The notes beneath the pieces were generated by a model. The model ran no database searches, was not told the origin of the DNA, and saw only the letters and a program-made list of their open reading frames with translations. From assembly GCA_937974245.1 (NCBI GenBank), contig CALJKV010000103.1, positions 62,001 to 126,000 on the forward strand: 64,000 bases of DNA, given 5' to 3'. Source of the DNA: an uncultured Chloroflexota bacterium. Its GTDB lineage: Bacteria; Chloroflexota; Anaerolineae; Aggregatilineales; Phototrophicaceae. Shown here in pieces: positions 52,876 to 60,718 of this stretch (position 1 is the first letter of the stretch; each line of letters begins with the position of its first letter). The position numbers were made by a program, and so were the translations under genes.

Positions 52876-54726
52876 GTGGCTGTTGAAAATCTTGGCACGA
52901 AGTTGGCGACGGAATACGAGGTCATTCGCCGTCGGGAATATGAGTTGATTACCAAACTGCTGGACGTGCTGCCCAAAGTAGACACGCTGGATTCGGCTCG
53001 GCTGGGCCAAGTGCGGGATGCGCTGTTCCATGCTGATCATCCTTACCTCATGGTCTTTGTCGGGCCGTTCAGTTCCGGTAAATCGAGTATCATCAATGCC
53101 TTGTTAGGACACGAAGCGTTACTGCCAGTTGGGCCGGTACCCACGACTGACCGGATCAGCATTCTCCGCTGGGGTGAAGATGCGCAACGCATGAGTTCCG
53201 GTAGCGAAGCCGACACCGTGTTCCATCCCAATCCACTGCTCAAAAAAGTCAGCTTCGTGGATACTCCAGGGTTGGAATCTGTCTTCCAGAAACATGAGGA
53301 TACTACCCGTAAATTCCTGCACCGGGCTGATGTCGTCCTGATGGTGATGCTGGCAACCCAGGCGATGACCGCCCGTAACCTGGAATACCTGCAAACGCTC
53401 AAGGAATACGGCAAAAAAGTTATCATCATGATTAACCAGGTTGACCTGCTTAGCGCGGAAGAGGCTGAATCGGTCAAAGAGTATGTGCTGGATCAGAGCC
53501 AGACACGTCTCGGTTTTCGCCCGGACGTGTGGCTGGTTTCCGCCCGGCAGGGGCAGGCGGCCCGGCAAGGCGATGAACTGGATAAAATCGCCTGGAAACA
53601 AAGCGGTCTCAGCCGGATTGAGGAGTATGTAGATGATCAACTCAACGATGTCGCCCGGCTGCGACAGAAGTTGCAGACGCCGCTCCAGATCACGCAGAAT
53701 GTGGTGCAGGTTGGGCTGAGTGCAGTTCGTACCAACCAGGAAGCACTCGATCATTATCAAAGTATTTCTGGAAATCTTGACCAGCAGCTTGCCGCCCAGC
53801 GCCGCGATCTGGAAAAGGTTGTCCGCGAAGTTAATGTGGAAATCAGCGGGAAATTTGGCGAGGCGGCCATGCGCGGCAGCGAAGCGATTGGTGAGATTTT
53901 TCGTTTCGGACGGGCGTTTGGTTGGGCAATACGCGGTTTCTTCGAGCTGATAGGGTTGGCGCGGTTGCTGCGACGCGGGCGCGATCAGGCTTATGTCCAC
54001 ACGGTATTTAACCAACACAAAACCGAAGAGCCGATCAACGAACTTCCGGTAGTGGTGGATAAATTGGGGCCACGGTTGGAAGGCAAGGATATCCAGGATA
54101 TTGACGACCTCGTGAAGTATGCGAAGCGCGAGGTTGGCGCGCTACCCGATGCGATTCAAGGTAAAGTGATTGGTACAGTACAAGCCCCGACACAGTATGA
54201 GCGGGCCGTGCTGCAAACTGTACGGCGCGACCTGGAAGAGATTGAAAAAGAGGCTAAGGCCGTTGAGACGGACCGCCTGGAGCAGACGCTGCGTAATACA
54301 CTGCTCTATCTTTCAGTATATGAAATCCTGCTGGTGATTTTTGGAGTGTTCCTGCTGGCGGGTGGTGGCGACCTGGTTAGCCCGGATCGCCCCGAGGTGC
54401 CGCTGATCCTCGTGGCGGGACTGCTGATTATGGCCCTGATGGGGTTGGCCTTCATGCCGCTGCGGGGGCGGTTGATGGAATCGGCCTATACGAACCGGAT
54501 GCTGAAGTTGCAAAATCACTATATTGAAACCTTGGGTAAATCAGCGGATAAACAGATTGACTATGGGATGCGGCTGCGGGGTGATACCGTGCAACCCCTT
54601 ACCCGCTTAATTGATGCGCAAACACAGTTACAGAGCGAACAGCTTGCCATCCTGCAGAACGCTGAGCGCGAAATGGTGAGTATTGAGTCGGCGCTGACGG
54701 CGCTGGGCAGCAAGAAATTGATCTAG
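52876..54726 (+). CDS. Bacterial dynamin-like GTPase, first of a tandem pair
   Basis: 616 residues. GTPase motifs in order: P-loop GPFSSGKSS (from Gly63), switch PTTDR, DTPG, NQVD. Long coiled regions follow (about 280-370 and 430-480), with a hydrophobic patch near 345-365 and two membrane segments at about 485-535 (LLYLSVYEILLVIFGVFLLA and VPLILVAGLLIMALMGLAFM). Dynamins remodel or fuse membranes by GTP-driven assembly; paired bacterial dynamins tend to work as hetero-oligomers. GTG at 52876 after AGGTAGGT is preferred over GTG at 52834. Confidence 0.88.
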   Translation: MAVENLGTKLATEYEVIRRREYELITKLLDVLPKVDTLDSARLGQVRDALFHADHPYLMVFVGPFSSGKSSIINALLGHEALLPVGPVPTTDRISILRWGEDAQRMSSGSEADTVFHPNPLLKKVSFVDTPGLESVFQKHEDTTRKFLHRADVVLMVMLATQAMTARNLEYLQTLKEYGKKVIIMINQVDLLSAEEAESVKEYVLDQSQTRLGFRPDVWLVSARQGQAARQGDELDKIAWKQSGLSRIEEYVDDQLNDVARLRQKLQTPLQITQNVVQVGLSAVRTNQEALDHYQSISGNLDQQLAAQRRDLEKVVREVNVEISGKFGEAAMRGSEAIGEIFRFGRAFGWAIRGFFELIGLARLLRRGRDQAYVHTVFNQHKTEEPINELPVVVDKLGPRLEGKDIQDIDDLVKYAKREVGALPDAIQGKVIGTVQAPTQYERAVLQTVRRDLEEIEKEAKAVETDRLEQTLRNTLLYLSVYEILLVIFGVFLLAGGGDLVSPDRPEVPLILVAGLLIMALMGLAFMPLRGRLMESAYTNRMLKLQNHYIETLGKSADKQIDYGMRLRGDTVQPLTRLIDAQTQLQSEQLAILQNAEREMVSIESALTALGSKKLI

Positions 54727-54787
54727 TGATAAACAGATCACAGCCTCTGGCTTGCGCCGGACTCTGATGAAGAATTGAGAGGCAACA

Positions 54788-56575
54788 TTGAGTACATTAG
54801 ACGGGCCATTGGCCGCACTGCGTGAATCCGAAATTCGTTTGTTATCCGACATCGCGACGACTCTGGGGGATATGGGCGATTCTGCTCAGAGTGACCGCCA
54901 GCGCCTGCTGGATATTGCCCAGGATTTGCGCGATATGTTTTTCCTGGTGGTCGTCATTGGAGAGTTCAATGCGGGTAAATCCTCGTTTATCAATGCGCTG
55001 TTGGGCGATAACCTGCTGCCAGTCGGGGTGACCCCCACCACTGAGTTGATTGAGCTCATCCGGCACGCCGAGACTGTCAACCGCAAACCGGAGGTCCGCC
55101 CCGATGGAATCCGCCAATGGGCACACCCGAATACCGGCGCTGCTGGTGTTGCTCTGGTAGATACGCCAGGTACGGGGTCGGTTTTTCAGAAGCATGAAAC
55201 CACCGCCAAGTCCTTCTTGCATCGCAGTGATCTGGTGATTTTCGTGATTTCAGCCAAGCGAGCTTTTGCCGAAACCGAACGGCTATACCTGGAACTGGCG
55301 AAGAACTACGGCAAGAAAATCATCCTGGTGATGAACCAGATGGATTTGCTCCAACCGAAAGAACAGACCGAAGTGCGCCGTTTCATTGAGCGCCAGGTGG
55401 AAGAACTGCTGGATATTCGCCCGCTGCTTTTTATGGTTTCTGCTAAGGAAGCACTAGTTGTCGCCCAAAGCGGGGGGGCATCAATGGGTGACCCTGGTGG
55501 TATTGAGGCGGTGAAGGCGCACCTGCGGGGCGTCCTTAGTGAAGCGCCGCCCGCCAAGCAGAAACTCCTGGCGCAGTTGGTCCTGGGGGAACGTCTGGTG
55601 CAGCAATACCAGAAAAATGTCCAGGGTAAAGCCGATCTTGTGACGGCGGATACAACGAAAGTGCGGGAAGTCCAGCAGGAATTGGAACAGCAGTCCGCCG
55701 GTCTGGAGACGCAGCTAAAAGCCGCGCGGGCGGAGATTGATAATATTTTTGAGGGTGTGCGCCAGCGGGGGATGAACTTCATTGACACCCATCTGTCGAT
55801 TCGTAACATCACCCGCTCACCTAAGCGCGAGGTGTTGCAAGTCGAGTTCCAGGATGTGGTGATTGGGCGGGCGCTACGCGATATTAACGAAGCAACCGGT
55901 GATTACATCAACGCGGTGATTGACCAGAGCCGCCTGTACTGGCGCGGTGTGATTGACCGGCTGAACCGGCTGCGCGACCTGATGGAGCAGGAACTCGTCG
56001 GACTCGATGCCGGGGTTTATGCCGAGCAGCGTGAGAGTTTGCAGGATGCCATTCGTATCGCGGAAGTCGAGCTGAAATCATATTCTACTGGCAGTGTCTT
56101 AATGGACATGCAGGCCCTGTTTGAAACCAACATGAACGGGTTCAAAAATTGGTCCGTCACGGCTGCCGCCGGATTGATTGTGGCTATTATCGCTGTTGCT
56201 ACGCACGGCCCGTTGCTGGGCGTGGCTGGTGGTGTAGCTGCTGCGCCGCTGGCATTCCCGGCGTTTGTGGTTGGTGCGCCGCTGGCATTGATTGGTGGTG
56301 TGGCTGCGGCCCGTTATTACCGTCGCGTGGCCCGCGATACCAAGCGTGACCTGAACCAGCGGATTGACCAACTCGAAAAAACATACCATGCCGCACTCGA
56401 TGATCTGACCCAGAAAGAACGCAGCCGCTTGACACAGTATGGCAACCAGGTTTTGACGCCGGTTTTCAGCCGACTGGAAGTCCTGGCGAAACGCTATGCG
56501 GCGCAGCAATCTGCGTTACGAGCGCATGTTGTACAAATCGAAACCCTGCGTGAGGGGATTGAGAAGAGCAAATAA
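54788..56575 (+). CDS. Bacterial dynamin-like GTPase, second of a tandem pair
   Basis: 595 residues with P-loop GEFNAGKSS (from Gly58), PTTEL, DTPG and NQMD, a long coiled-coil stalk (about 275-430), two adjacent membrane segments (about 455-510, rich in Ala/Gly/Val) and a final coiled coil (about 520-590). It shares with the first protein FQKHE.T...FLHR just after DTPG, showing common origin. TTG start with GAGAGG six bases before. It lies 61 bases downstream of the first gene. Confidence 0.88.
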   Translation: MSTLDGPLAALRESEIRLLSDIATTLGDMGDSAQSDRQRLLDIAQDLRDMFFLVVVIGEFNAGKSSFINALLGDNLLPVGVTPTTELIELIRHAETVNRKPEVRPDGIRQWAHPNTGAAGVALVDTPGTGSVFQKHETTAKSFLHRSDLVIFVISAKRAFAETERLYLELAKNYGKKIILVMNQMDLLQPKEQTEVRRFIERQVEELLDIRPLLFMVSAKEALVVAQSGGASMGDPGGIEAVKAHLRGVLSEAPPAKQKLLAQLVLGERLVQQYQKNVQGKADLVTADTTKVREVQQELEQQSAGLETQLKAARAEIDNIFEGVRQRGMNFIDTHLSIRNITRSPKREVLQVEFQDVVIGRALRDINEATGDYINAVIDQSRLYWRGVIDRLNRLRDLMEQELVGLDAGVYAEQRESLQDAIRIAEVELKSYSTGSVLMDMQALFETNMNGFKNWSVTAAAGLIVAIIAVATHGPLLGVAGGVAAAPLAFPAFVVGAPLALIGGVAAARYYRRVARDTKRDLNQRIDQLEKTYHAALDDLTQKERSRLTQYGNQVLTPVFSRLEVLAKRYAAQQSALRAHVVQIETLREGIEKSK

Positions 56576-56578
56576 ACT

Positions 56579-56992
56579 ATGTCACTGTTCTTGCAGGTTG
56601 AAATCGCCATCGAACTCATGTTGGCGGCCTTCCTCAGTATGGTTATCGGGGTAGATCGGGAAGGGCGGGGCGCTCCTGCCGGGATGCGAACCCACATGCT
56701 GGTTGGGGTCGGCGCGTGCCTGTTTACGACACTATCGTTTCATGCCTTTCCTGGCGGCGACCCGGCGCGAGTAGCAGCGCAGATTGTTACCGGGATTGGC
56801 TTTTTGGGAGCTGGGACGATTTTGCAGCGCGAAGGTGGTATCCGGCATCTGACCACCGCTGCCAGCATCTGGGCGACGGCAGCGGTGGGTATGGCAGTTG
56901 GCGTGGGTGCCTGGTTTTTGGCAATCTCCGGAACCCTGATAATCTGGGTTATTCTGGCTGTCGTGCGCCGCTTTGAGATTAAGCAACGTTGA
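56579..56992 (+). CDS. MgtC/SapB-family membrane protein
   Basis: 137 residues, four or five membrane segments, with family signatures IGVDREGRGAPAGMRTH, GIGFLGAGTIL and TTAASIWATAAVG. The family is linked to magnesium limitation and membrane potential control; the short form lacks the C-terminal ACT-like domain of Salmonella MgtC. It starts three bases after the dynamin stop, so it is in the same operon. Confidence 0.9.
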   Translation: MSLFLQVEIAIELMLAAFLSMVIGVDREGRGAPAGMRTHMLVGVGACLFTTLSFHAFPGGDPARVAAQIVTGIGFLGAGTILQREGGIRHLTTAASIWATAAVGMAVGVGAWFLAISGTLIIWVILAVVRRFEIKQR

Positions 56993-57016
56993 GGACATCT
57001 TTATCCGTCAAATGAA

Positions 57017-57036
57017 GTAGGGACGAATCTATCCCC
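57017..57036. repeat. Possible decayed REP-like element
   Basis: GTAG followed by GGGA and, eight bases on, TCCC. The layout resembles the two better copies but the stem is only four pairs. Lies between convergent genes. Confidence 0.25.
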
Positions 57037-57077
57037 CGCCTTTAGATGAATCCACAGGTACTTATCGAATGCGGCAC

Positions 57078-58112
57078 CTAGAGTCTGTGAATTAGCCGAA
57101 TCTGGTCAATCAATGGCTGCACGTCGGGTTCGGGACGGCTGCCACGCGGCGGGCCGAGCGGGTCGCTCACCGCGTCATCACCGAGCAGTGCATGAGCGAT
57201 ATTGCGCATCCCGTTACCCAATGCATCCAGGTTATAACCCCCTTCCATCACAAAAATGATCTTACCCCCGCAAAATTGGTGGGCTATCCGAATCAATTCT
57301 CGTGTAAGATGGGCATACCCAGCCAGACTCAGGCGCATGGATGCCAGGGGGTCAGTCCAATGGGCGTCGAACCCAGCGGAAACCAGAATGAGCTCCGGTT
57401 TGAAGCGTTCTGCGGCAGGCCATACAACTTGCTCAAAAACGGCGGCATAACTGGCATCGCCATGACCACCCATAAACGGGATGTTGATGGTGTACCCACT
57501 ACCCTTGTCCCGACCTGTATCATTAATCCGGCCTGTTCCGGGGTAGAATGGGGATTGGTGGGTAGAGATGAACAGCACAGAGTCGTCATCATAGAACATA
57601 GCCTCCGTACCATTGCCGTGATGCACGTCAATATCCACGATCATGATGTGCTCGACATGGTGGGTATTCTGTGCAAAACGTGCAGCGATGGGCACATTAC
57701 CAAGCAGGCAGAATCCCATCGCATAGTTGGGCATTGCATGATGGCCGGGGGGACGCACTGCGGCTAAACCATTGTCAGCCTGGCCGCGGAGGACGGCATC
57801 AACCGCGCCGACCACGCCGCCAGTCGAGAGCCGGGCGATTTCGTAGGCTTTTGGCCCGGCATATGTGTCGGCATCCAGGTGAGTAATCTGCTCCAGGTCG
57901 TCCAGCCAGGCCAGTGCCGCCAGATATTCACGGGTATGAACGGTGCGGATGTGCGCTTCATCTACCACCTGTGGATCTAACCGGTGCATCCGTGCCGCCA
58001 AACCGGAGTCGTCCAACTGCCGCCAGACTGCCTGAATACGTCCGGCATGTTCCGGGTGGCCGGGCAGGTGGTGCTCAATATAACGGGAATGGGTTGCATA
58101 GACAGTCGTCAT
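57078..58112 (-). CDS. Histone-deacetylase-family (class II-like) deacetylase
   Basis: 344 residues in the arginase/deacetylase fold. Active-site features: RPPGHHAM (catalytic His pair), DIDVHHGNGTEAMFY (Asp-x-His zinc ligands), STHQSPFYPGTG, VSAGFDAHWTDPLA (third zinc ligand) and EGGYNL. Bacterial members act on acetylated polyamines, acetoin-system proteins or lysines; the substrate is not shown. Minus-strand TATAAT at 58156-58151 may be its -10. Confidence 0.92.
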   Translation of the reverse strand: MTTVYATHSRYIEHHLPGHPEHAGRIQAVWRQLDDSGLAARMHRLDPQVVDEAHIRTVHTREYLAALAWLDDLEQITHLDADTYAGPKAYEIARLSTGGVVGAVDAVLRGQADNGLAAVRPPGHHAMPNYAMGFCLLGNVPIAARFAQNTHHVEHIMIVDIDVHHGNGTEAMFYDDDSVLFISTHQSPFYPGTGRINDTGRDKGSGYTINIPFMGGHGDASYAAVFEQVVWPAAERFKPELILVSAGFDAHWTDPLASMRLSLAGYAHLTRELIRIAHQFCGGKIIFVMEGGYNLDALGNGMRNIAHALLGDDAVSDPLGPPRGSRPEPDVQPLIDQIRLIHRL

Positions 58113-58150
58113 ATCAATCAGAACCTTGAATAGTGGGGGACAATACGAAG

Positions 58151-58207
58151 ATTATACCCCTAAACGATTTGGGTACCCTTCCGATTCTCTATCAGAAACC
58201 TTATAAT
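58151..58207. promoter_or_regulatory. Divergent -10 boxes of the deacetylase and AAA genes
   Basis: TATAAT occurs on the minus strand (58156-58151) and on the plus strand (58202-58207). On the plus strand TTCCGA lies 17 bases upstream. The -35 on the minus strand is poor. Confidence 0.45.
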
Positions 58208-58317
58208 GTGAAAACCTGACCTCAAGTTACCAACGATTTAACCCGCCTGATCAGTGACGCTTGACCCGGTATAGTCTAAACAGAAGAGGTGCTGTGAAAA
58301 CTAAGGGGCAGAACGGT

Positions 58318-59637
58318 ATGCACTATGAAAGCCTGGTAGAATGGGCACGGCAGATTTGGAATGAACGGCAGCCCGGCAAAGAGGCCATTACATTGTGGGC
58401 ATCCACCGAATGCAGCAACAAACTCGCCCAAAAGCAGATCAAAGTGGGGCGGCGTCTGCGCGGGAAGTCGCGCTATGAGGGGGTTGAAGCGTTGGAGTGC
58501 CCGAGCGTGATTACCATCAGTGATTATGGGACACGCGGTAAGAAAACGGTGCTGACTTCTACTTCCGGCGCGTATGCCTTTAAGTTCGCCAGCGAAGGTG
58601 GTACTTCGTTTGAGGTTGTCTATGTGAGTTCCTACTTCGGCAATGATGCCCAGGATTTAACCGCTGTCGCACTGGTGCCGAAGGGGAAGCTGGAGACATG
58701 GGCCGCTTTTGAGCAGGCGTGTGGTCGTGCTGTGCGCCCCCGTATCCGCCGCCGTCGCGATGTCTATATCATCGGTGGGACGGACGCTTTCTTTGACCCA
58801 ACGGTGGACTGGGATGATGTGATTCTGCCTGATGGTTTGAAGGATGATCTGCTGGAAGACATGGAAGCGTTCTTTGCCAGTGGGGTGAATATCTACCAGC
58901 AATTGAAACTCGCGCCGTTCCGCAAACTGTTGCTGGCCGGCGTCCCCGGTACAGGAAAGACGATGCTTTGCGCGGCGATGGCGAAGATGGCGATCAATGA
59001 GCGGCGTATCGTGGTGTATGTCTCCGGCTCTGACCGCGATGGTGCGTCCTTTGAAAAAATCCAGCGGGCTTTACAGGCGGTAGCGGCGGCACGTTACCCG
59101 GTGCTGCTGATTGTGGAAGAGCTGGATGCGTATCTCCAGGGTGATGATAAAGCGCGGGTACTCAACGTGCTGGATGGCGTAGAATCCCCCAACAACCCGG
59201 AAGGGGCGTTGATGCTGGCGACCACGAACTATCCGGAAGTGATTGATGAGCGTATCTCTAAACGTCCGGGGCGTTTGGATCGCATCTTTGTGATTCCCAC
59301 TATCCAGAACGATGACCATGCTGAACGAATGCTGCGCCATTACATGGCCGACCAGTGGCGCGAAGAACATATCTCGGTGATTGGCGACCTGATTGACCAA
59401 CCGGGCGCTTTCGTGCGCGAGGCGGCGCTCCATGCCCGGATGCTGGCTGCCCATGAGCAGCGCACCGAAGTCACCGTGGAATTTTTGCGACAGTCCATTG
59501 AAAGCCTGCTGCACCAGCTCCGTACCGGCAATGATTTCTTATCGGAACGGCGGCCCATGGGGTTGGTAGGCAACCACACCAATCGCCCGAGCCGCACGTT
59601 TTCGCGCCCGCGCAACCCGTTTGGAGAACTGGACTGA
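58318..59637 (+). CDS. AAA-family ATPase
   Basis: 439 residues. An N-terminal domain of about 180 residues without recognisable motifs is followed by an AAA module: Walker A GVPGTGKT (from Gly208), Walker B LLIVEELD, sensor 1 ATTNYP and an arginine-finger region ISKRPGRLDR. The module is of the CDC48/Bcs1-like classical AAA kind and ends in an unstructured tail (RPSRTFSRPRNPFG). Probably a remodelling ATPase acting on an unknown substrate. Starts considered: ATG 58318 with AAGGGG, or GTG 58294 with AGAGG. Confidence 0.83.
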   Translation: MHYESLVEWARQIWNERQPGKEAITLWASTECSNKLAQKQIKVGRRLRGKSRYEGVEALECPSVITISDYGTRGKKTVLTSTSGAYAFKFASEGGTSFEVVYVSSYFGNDAQDLTAVALVPKGKLETWAAFEQACGRAVRPRIRRRRDVYIIGGTDAFFDPTVDWDDVILPDGLKDDLLEDMEAFFASGVNIYQQLKLAPFRKLLLAGVPGTGKTMLCAAMAKMAINERRIVVYVSGSDRDGASFEKIQRALQAVAAARYPVLLIVEELDAYLQGDDKARVLNVLDGVESPNNPEGALMLATTNYPEVIDERISKRPGRLDRIFVIPTIQNDDHAERMLRHYMADQWREEHISVIGDLIDQPGAFVREAALHARMLAAHEQRTEVTVEFLRQSIESLLHQLRTGNDFLSERRPMGLVGNHTNRPSRTFSRPRNPFGELD

Positions 59638-59668
59638 CTTCTGATATGCAGCGTCGTCTTGATTGAAG

Positions 59669-59698
59669 CAAGCAGGGGGGTGTAACCCTCTTGTTTAT
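59669..59698 (+). terminator. Terminator after the AAA gene
   Basis: CAAG-C-AGGG pairs with CCCT-CTTG (one bulged C), followed by TTTATCCTTTC. Confidence 0.55.
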
Positions 59699-59733
59699 CC
59701 TTTCTTGGATAGATGTGAAACCGACAGTCTGGT

Positions 59734-59739
59734 TATAAT
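59734..59739 (+). promoter_or_regulatory. -10 box upstream of the LysM gene
   Basis: TATAAT, 134 bases before the ATG, without a clear -35. If used, the nested hairpin at 59779-59823 is in the 5' untranslated RNA. Confidence 0.4.
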
Positions 59740-59778
59740 CGTCTAACCTAAAGGCACATTTGTAAGTATTTTATAACG

Positions 59779-59823
59779 GTGCGGATACCTCGTTAGTTTT
59801 ATCTAACGTTAGGGAATCCGCAC
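59779..59823 (+). promoter_or_regulatory. Nested hairpin in the LysM gene leader
   Basis: Outer arms GTGCGGAT and ATCCGCAC are perfect; inside, CCT can pair with AGG and CGTTAG pairs with CTAACG around TTTTAT. The element ends 49 bases before the ATG and is followed by TTGCTTTATG. Could be a RNA regulatory structure or a terminator for read-through. Confidence 0.5.
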
Positions 59824-59872
59824 TTGCTTTATGATGTACATAAGACAACTGTGTTTATTGAGGTTGGAGACT

Positions 59873-60580
59873 ATGCGCCCCATAACTGTCATTCGCATTT
59901 TTGTGCCGCTTCTGTTGATTGCGTTCAGTATACTGGCCGTCGTTCCCCAGGCCGTTGACGCGCAGTGCGGTGGAATCCATCACGTCGTTTACGGGGAGAA
60001 TCTGTTTCGTATTTCGCTGCGCTACGGTGTTAGCATGAACGCTATTGCCGCCGCGAATGGAATTGCTGATGTGCGCCGGATTTATGCCGGGCAGGACTTA
60101 TATATCCCCTGCGTCACCGGCACGAACTCGCAGTCCACCGGCTATATTGTTGTTACGATCACGCCTGCGCCGTATGCCACCAGCAGTTATGTCAGCGGAT
60201 GGCAGTCACCGCTTGTTGGCACGCCCGTATCCGGTCTGGATTGCAGCGGCTTCCGAGCGACCTCGCCGGACGCCTTCCCCGACGGGTCTGTGGCATTCTA
60301 TTGGGACAAGCCAGTCTCTGCCGACCAGATCGCTCGTTACCAGGTGCGCGTCTTTGATGAGGCGGGCAACCCGGTGGCGGCCTTTGAAGCATTGAATGTG
60401 GCTTATTCGCTCACGGCGGATGTCAGCCGGAGTGCAATTGGCCCGACGCAAGGGCTGGGGACGAAATTCTCGTACTACGTGGTGGGCGTGACGGCGGATA
60501 ACCGCCTGTGCCAGACGGCGACCCGCTATGTGCAGCGCGAGTGGCCTGCCCCGCCACCCGAACCTACCGCTACCCCCTAA
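59873..60580 (+). CDS. Secreted LysM-domain protein
   Basis: 235 residues: signal peptide (about 1-30; IRIFVPLLLIAFSILAVVPQ, cleavage likely after VDA), one LysM domain (about 35-80; HHVVYGENLFRISLRYGVSM, AGQDLYIPC), then a Ser/Thr/Pro-rich linker and a beta-sandwich-like domain (about 125-225) with Cys residues. LysM binds peptidoglycan or chitin glycans. ATG 59873 is used because GGAG is close upstream and the signal peptide begins there. Confidence 0.82.
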   Translation: MRPITVIRIFVPLLLIAFSILAVVPQAVDAQCGGIHHVVYGENLFRISLRYGVSMNAIAAANGIADVRRIYAGQDLYIPCVTGTNSQSTGYIVVTITPAPYATSSYVSGWQSPLVGTPVSGLDCSGFRATSPDAFPDGSVAFYWDKPVSADQIARYQVRVFDEAGNPVAAFEALNVAYSLTADVSRSAIGPTQGLGTKFSYYVVGVTADNRLCQTATRYVQREWPAPPPEPTATP

Positions 60581-60595
60581 TTCAGCAGAACACAG

Positions 60596-60630
60596 CAGGA
60601 GCGCAAGCATCGCGCTCCTGTTTGTTTTCG
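60596..60630 (+). terminator. Intrinsic terminator after the LysM gene
   Basis: CAGGAGCGC and GCGCTCCTG form a perfect 9-bp stem around seven bases, followed by TTTGTTTTCG. Confidence 0.8.
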
Positions 60631-60718
60631 TTATGTCGGCGAGTCGGCCTGAGAATTGCCCTGGATGCGGTATAATCGCCATCATTGAAATGGGTAAGGA
60701 GATTGTTGAGGCCACAAA

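Noticed and set aside
52834..56992. Anti-phage defence island (dynamins, cyclase)
   Set aside because: Dynamins and cyclic-nucleotide synthases can take part in defence, but no nuclease, effector or mobile-element context is present; housekeeping genes surround the locus.
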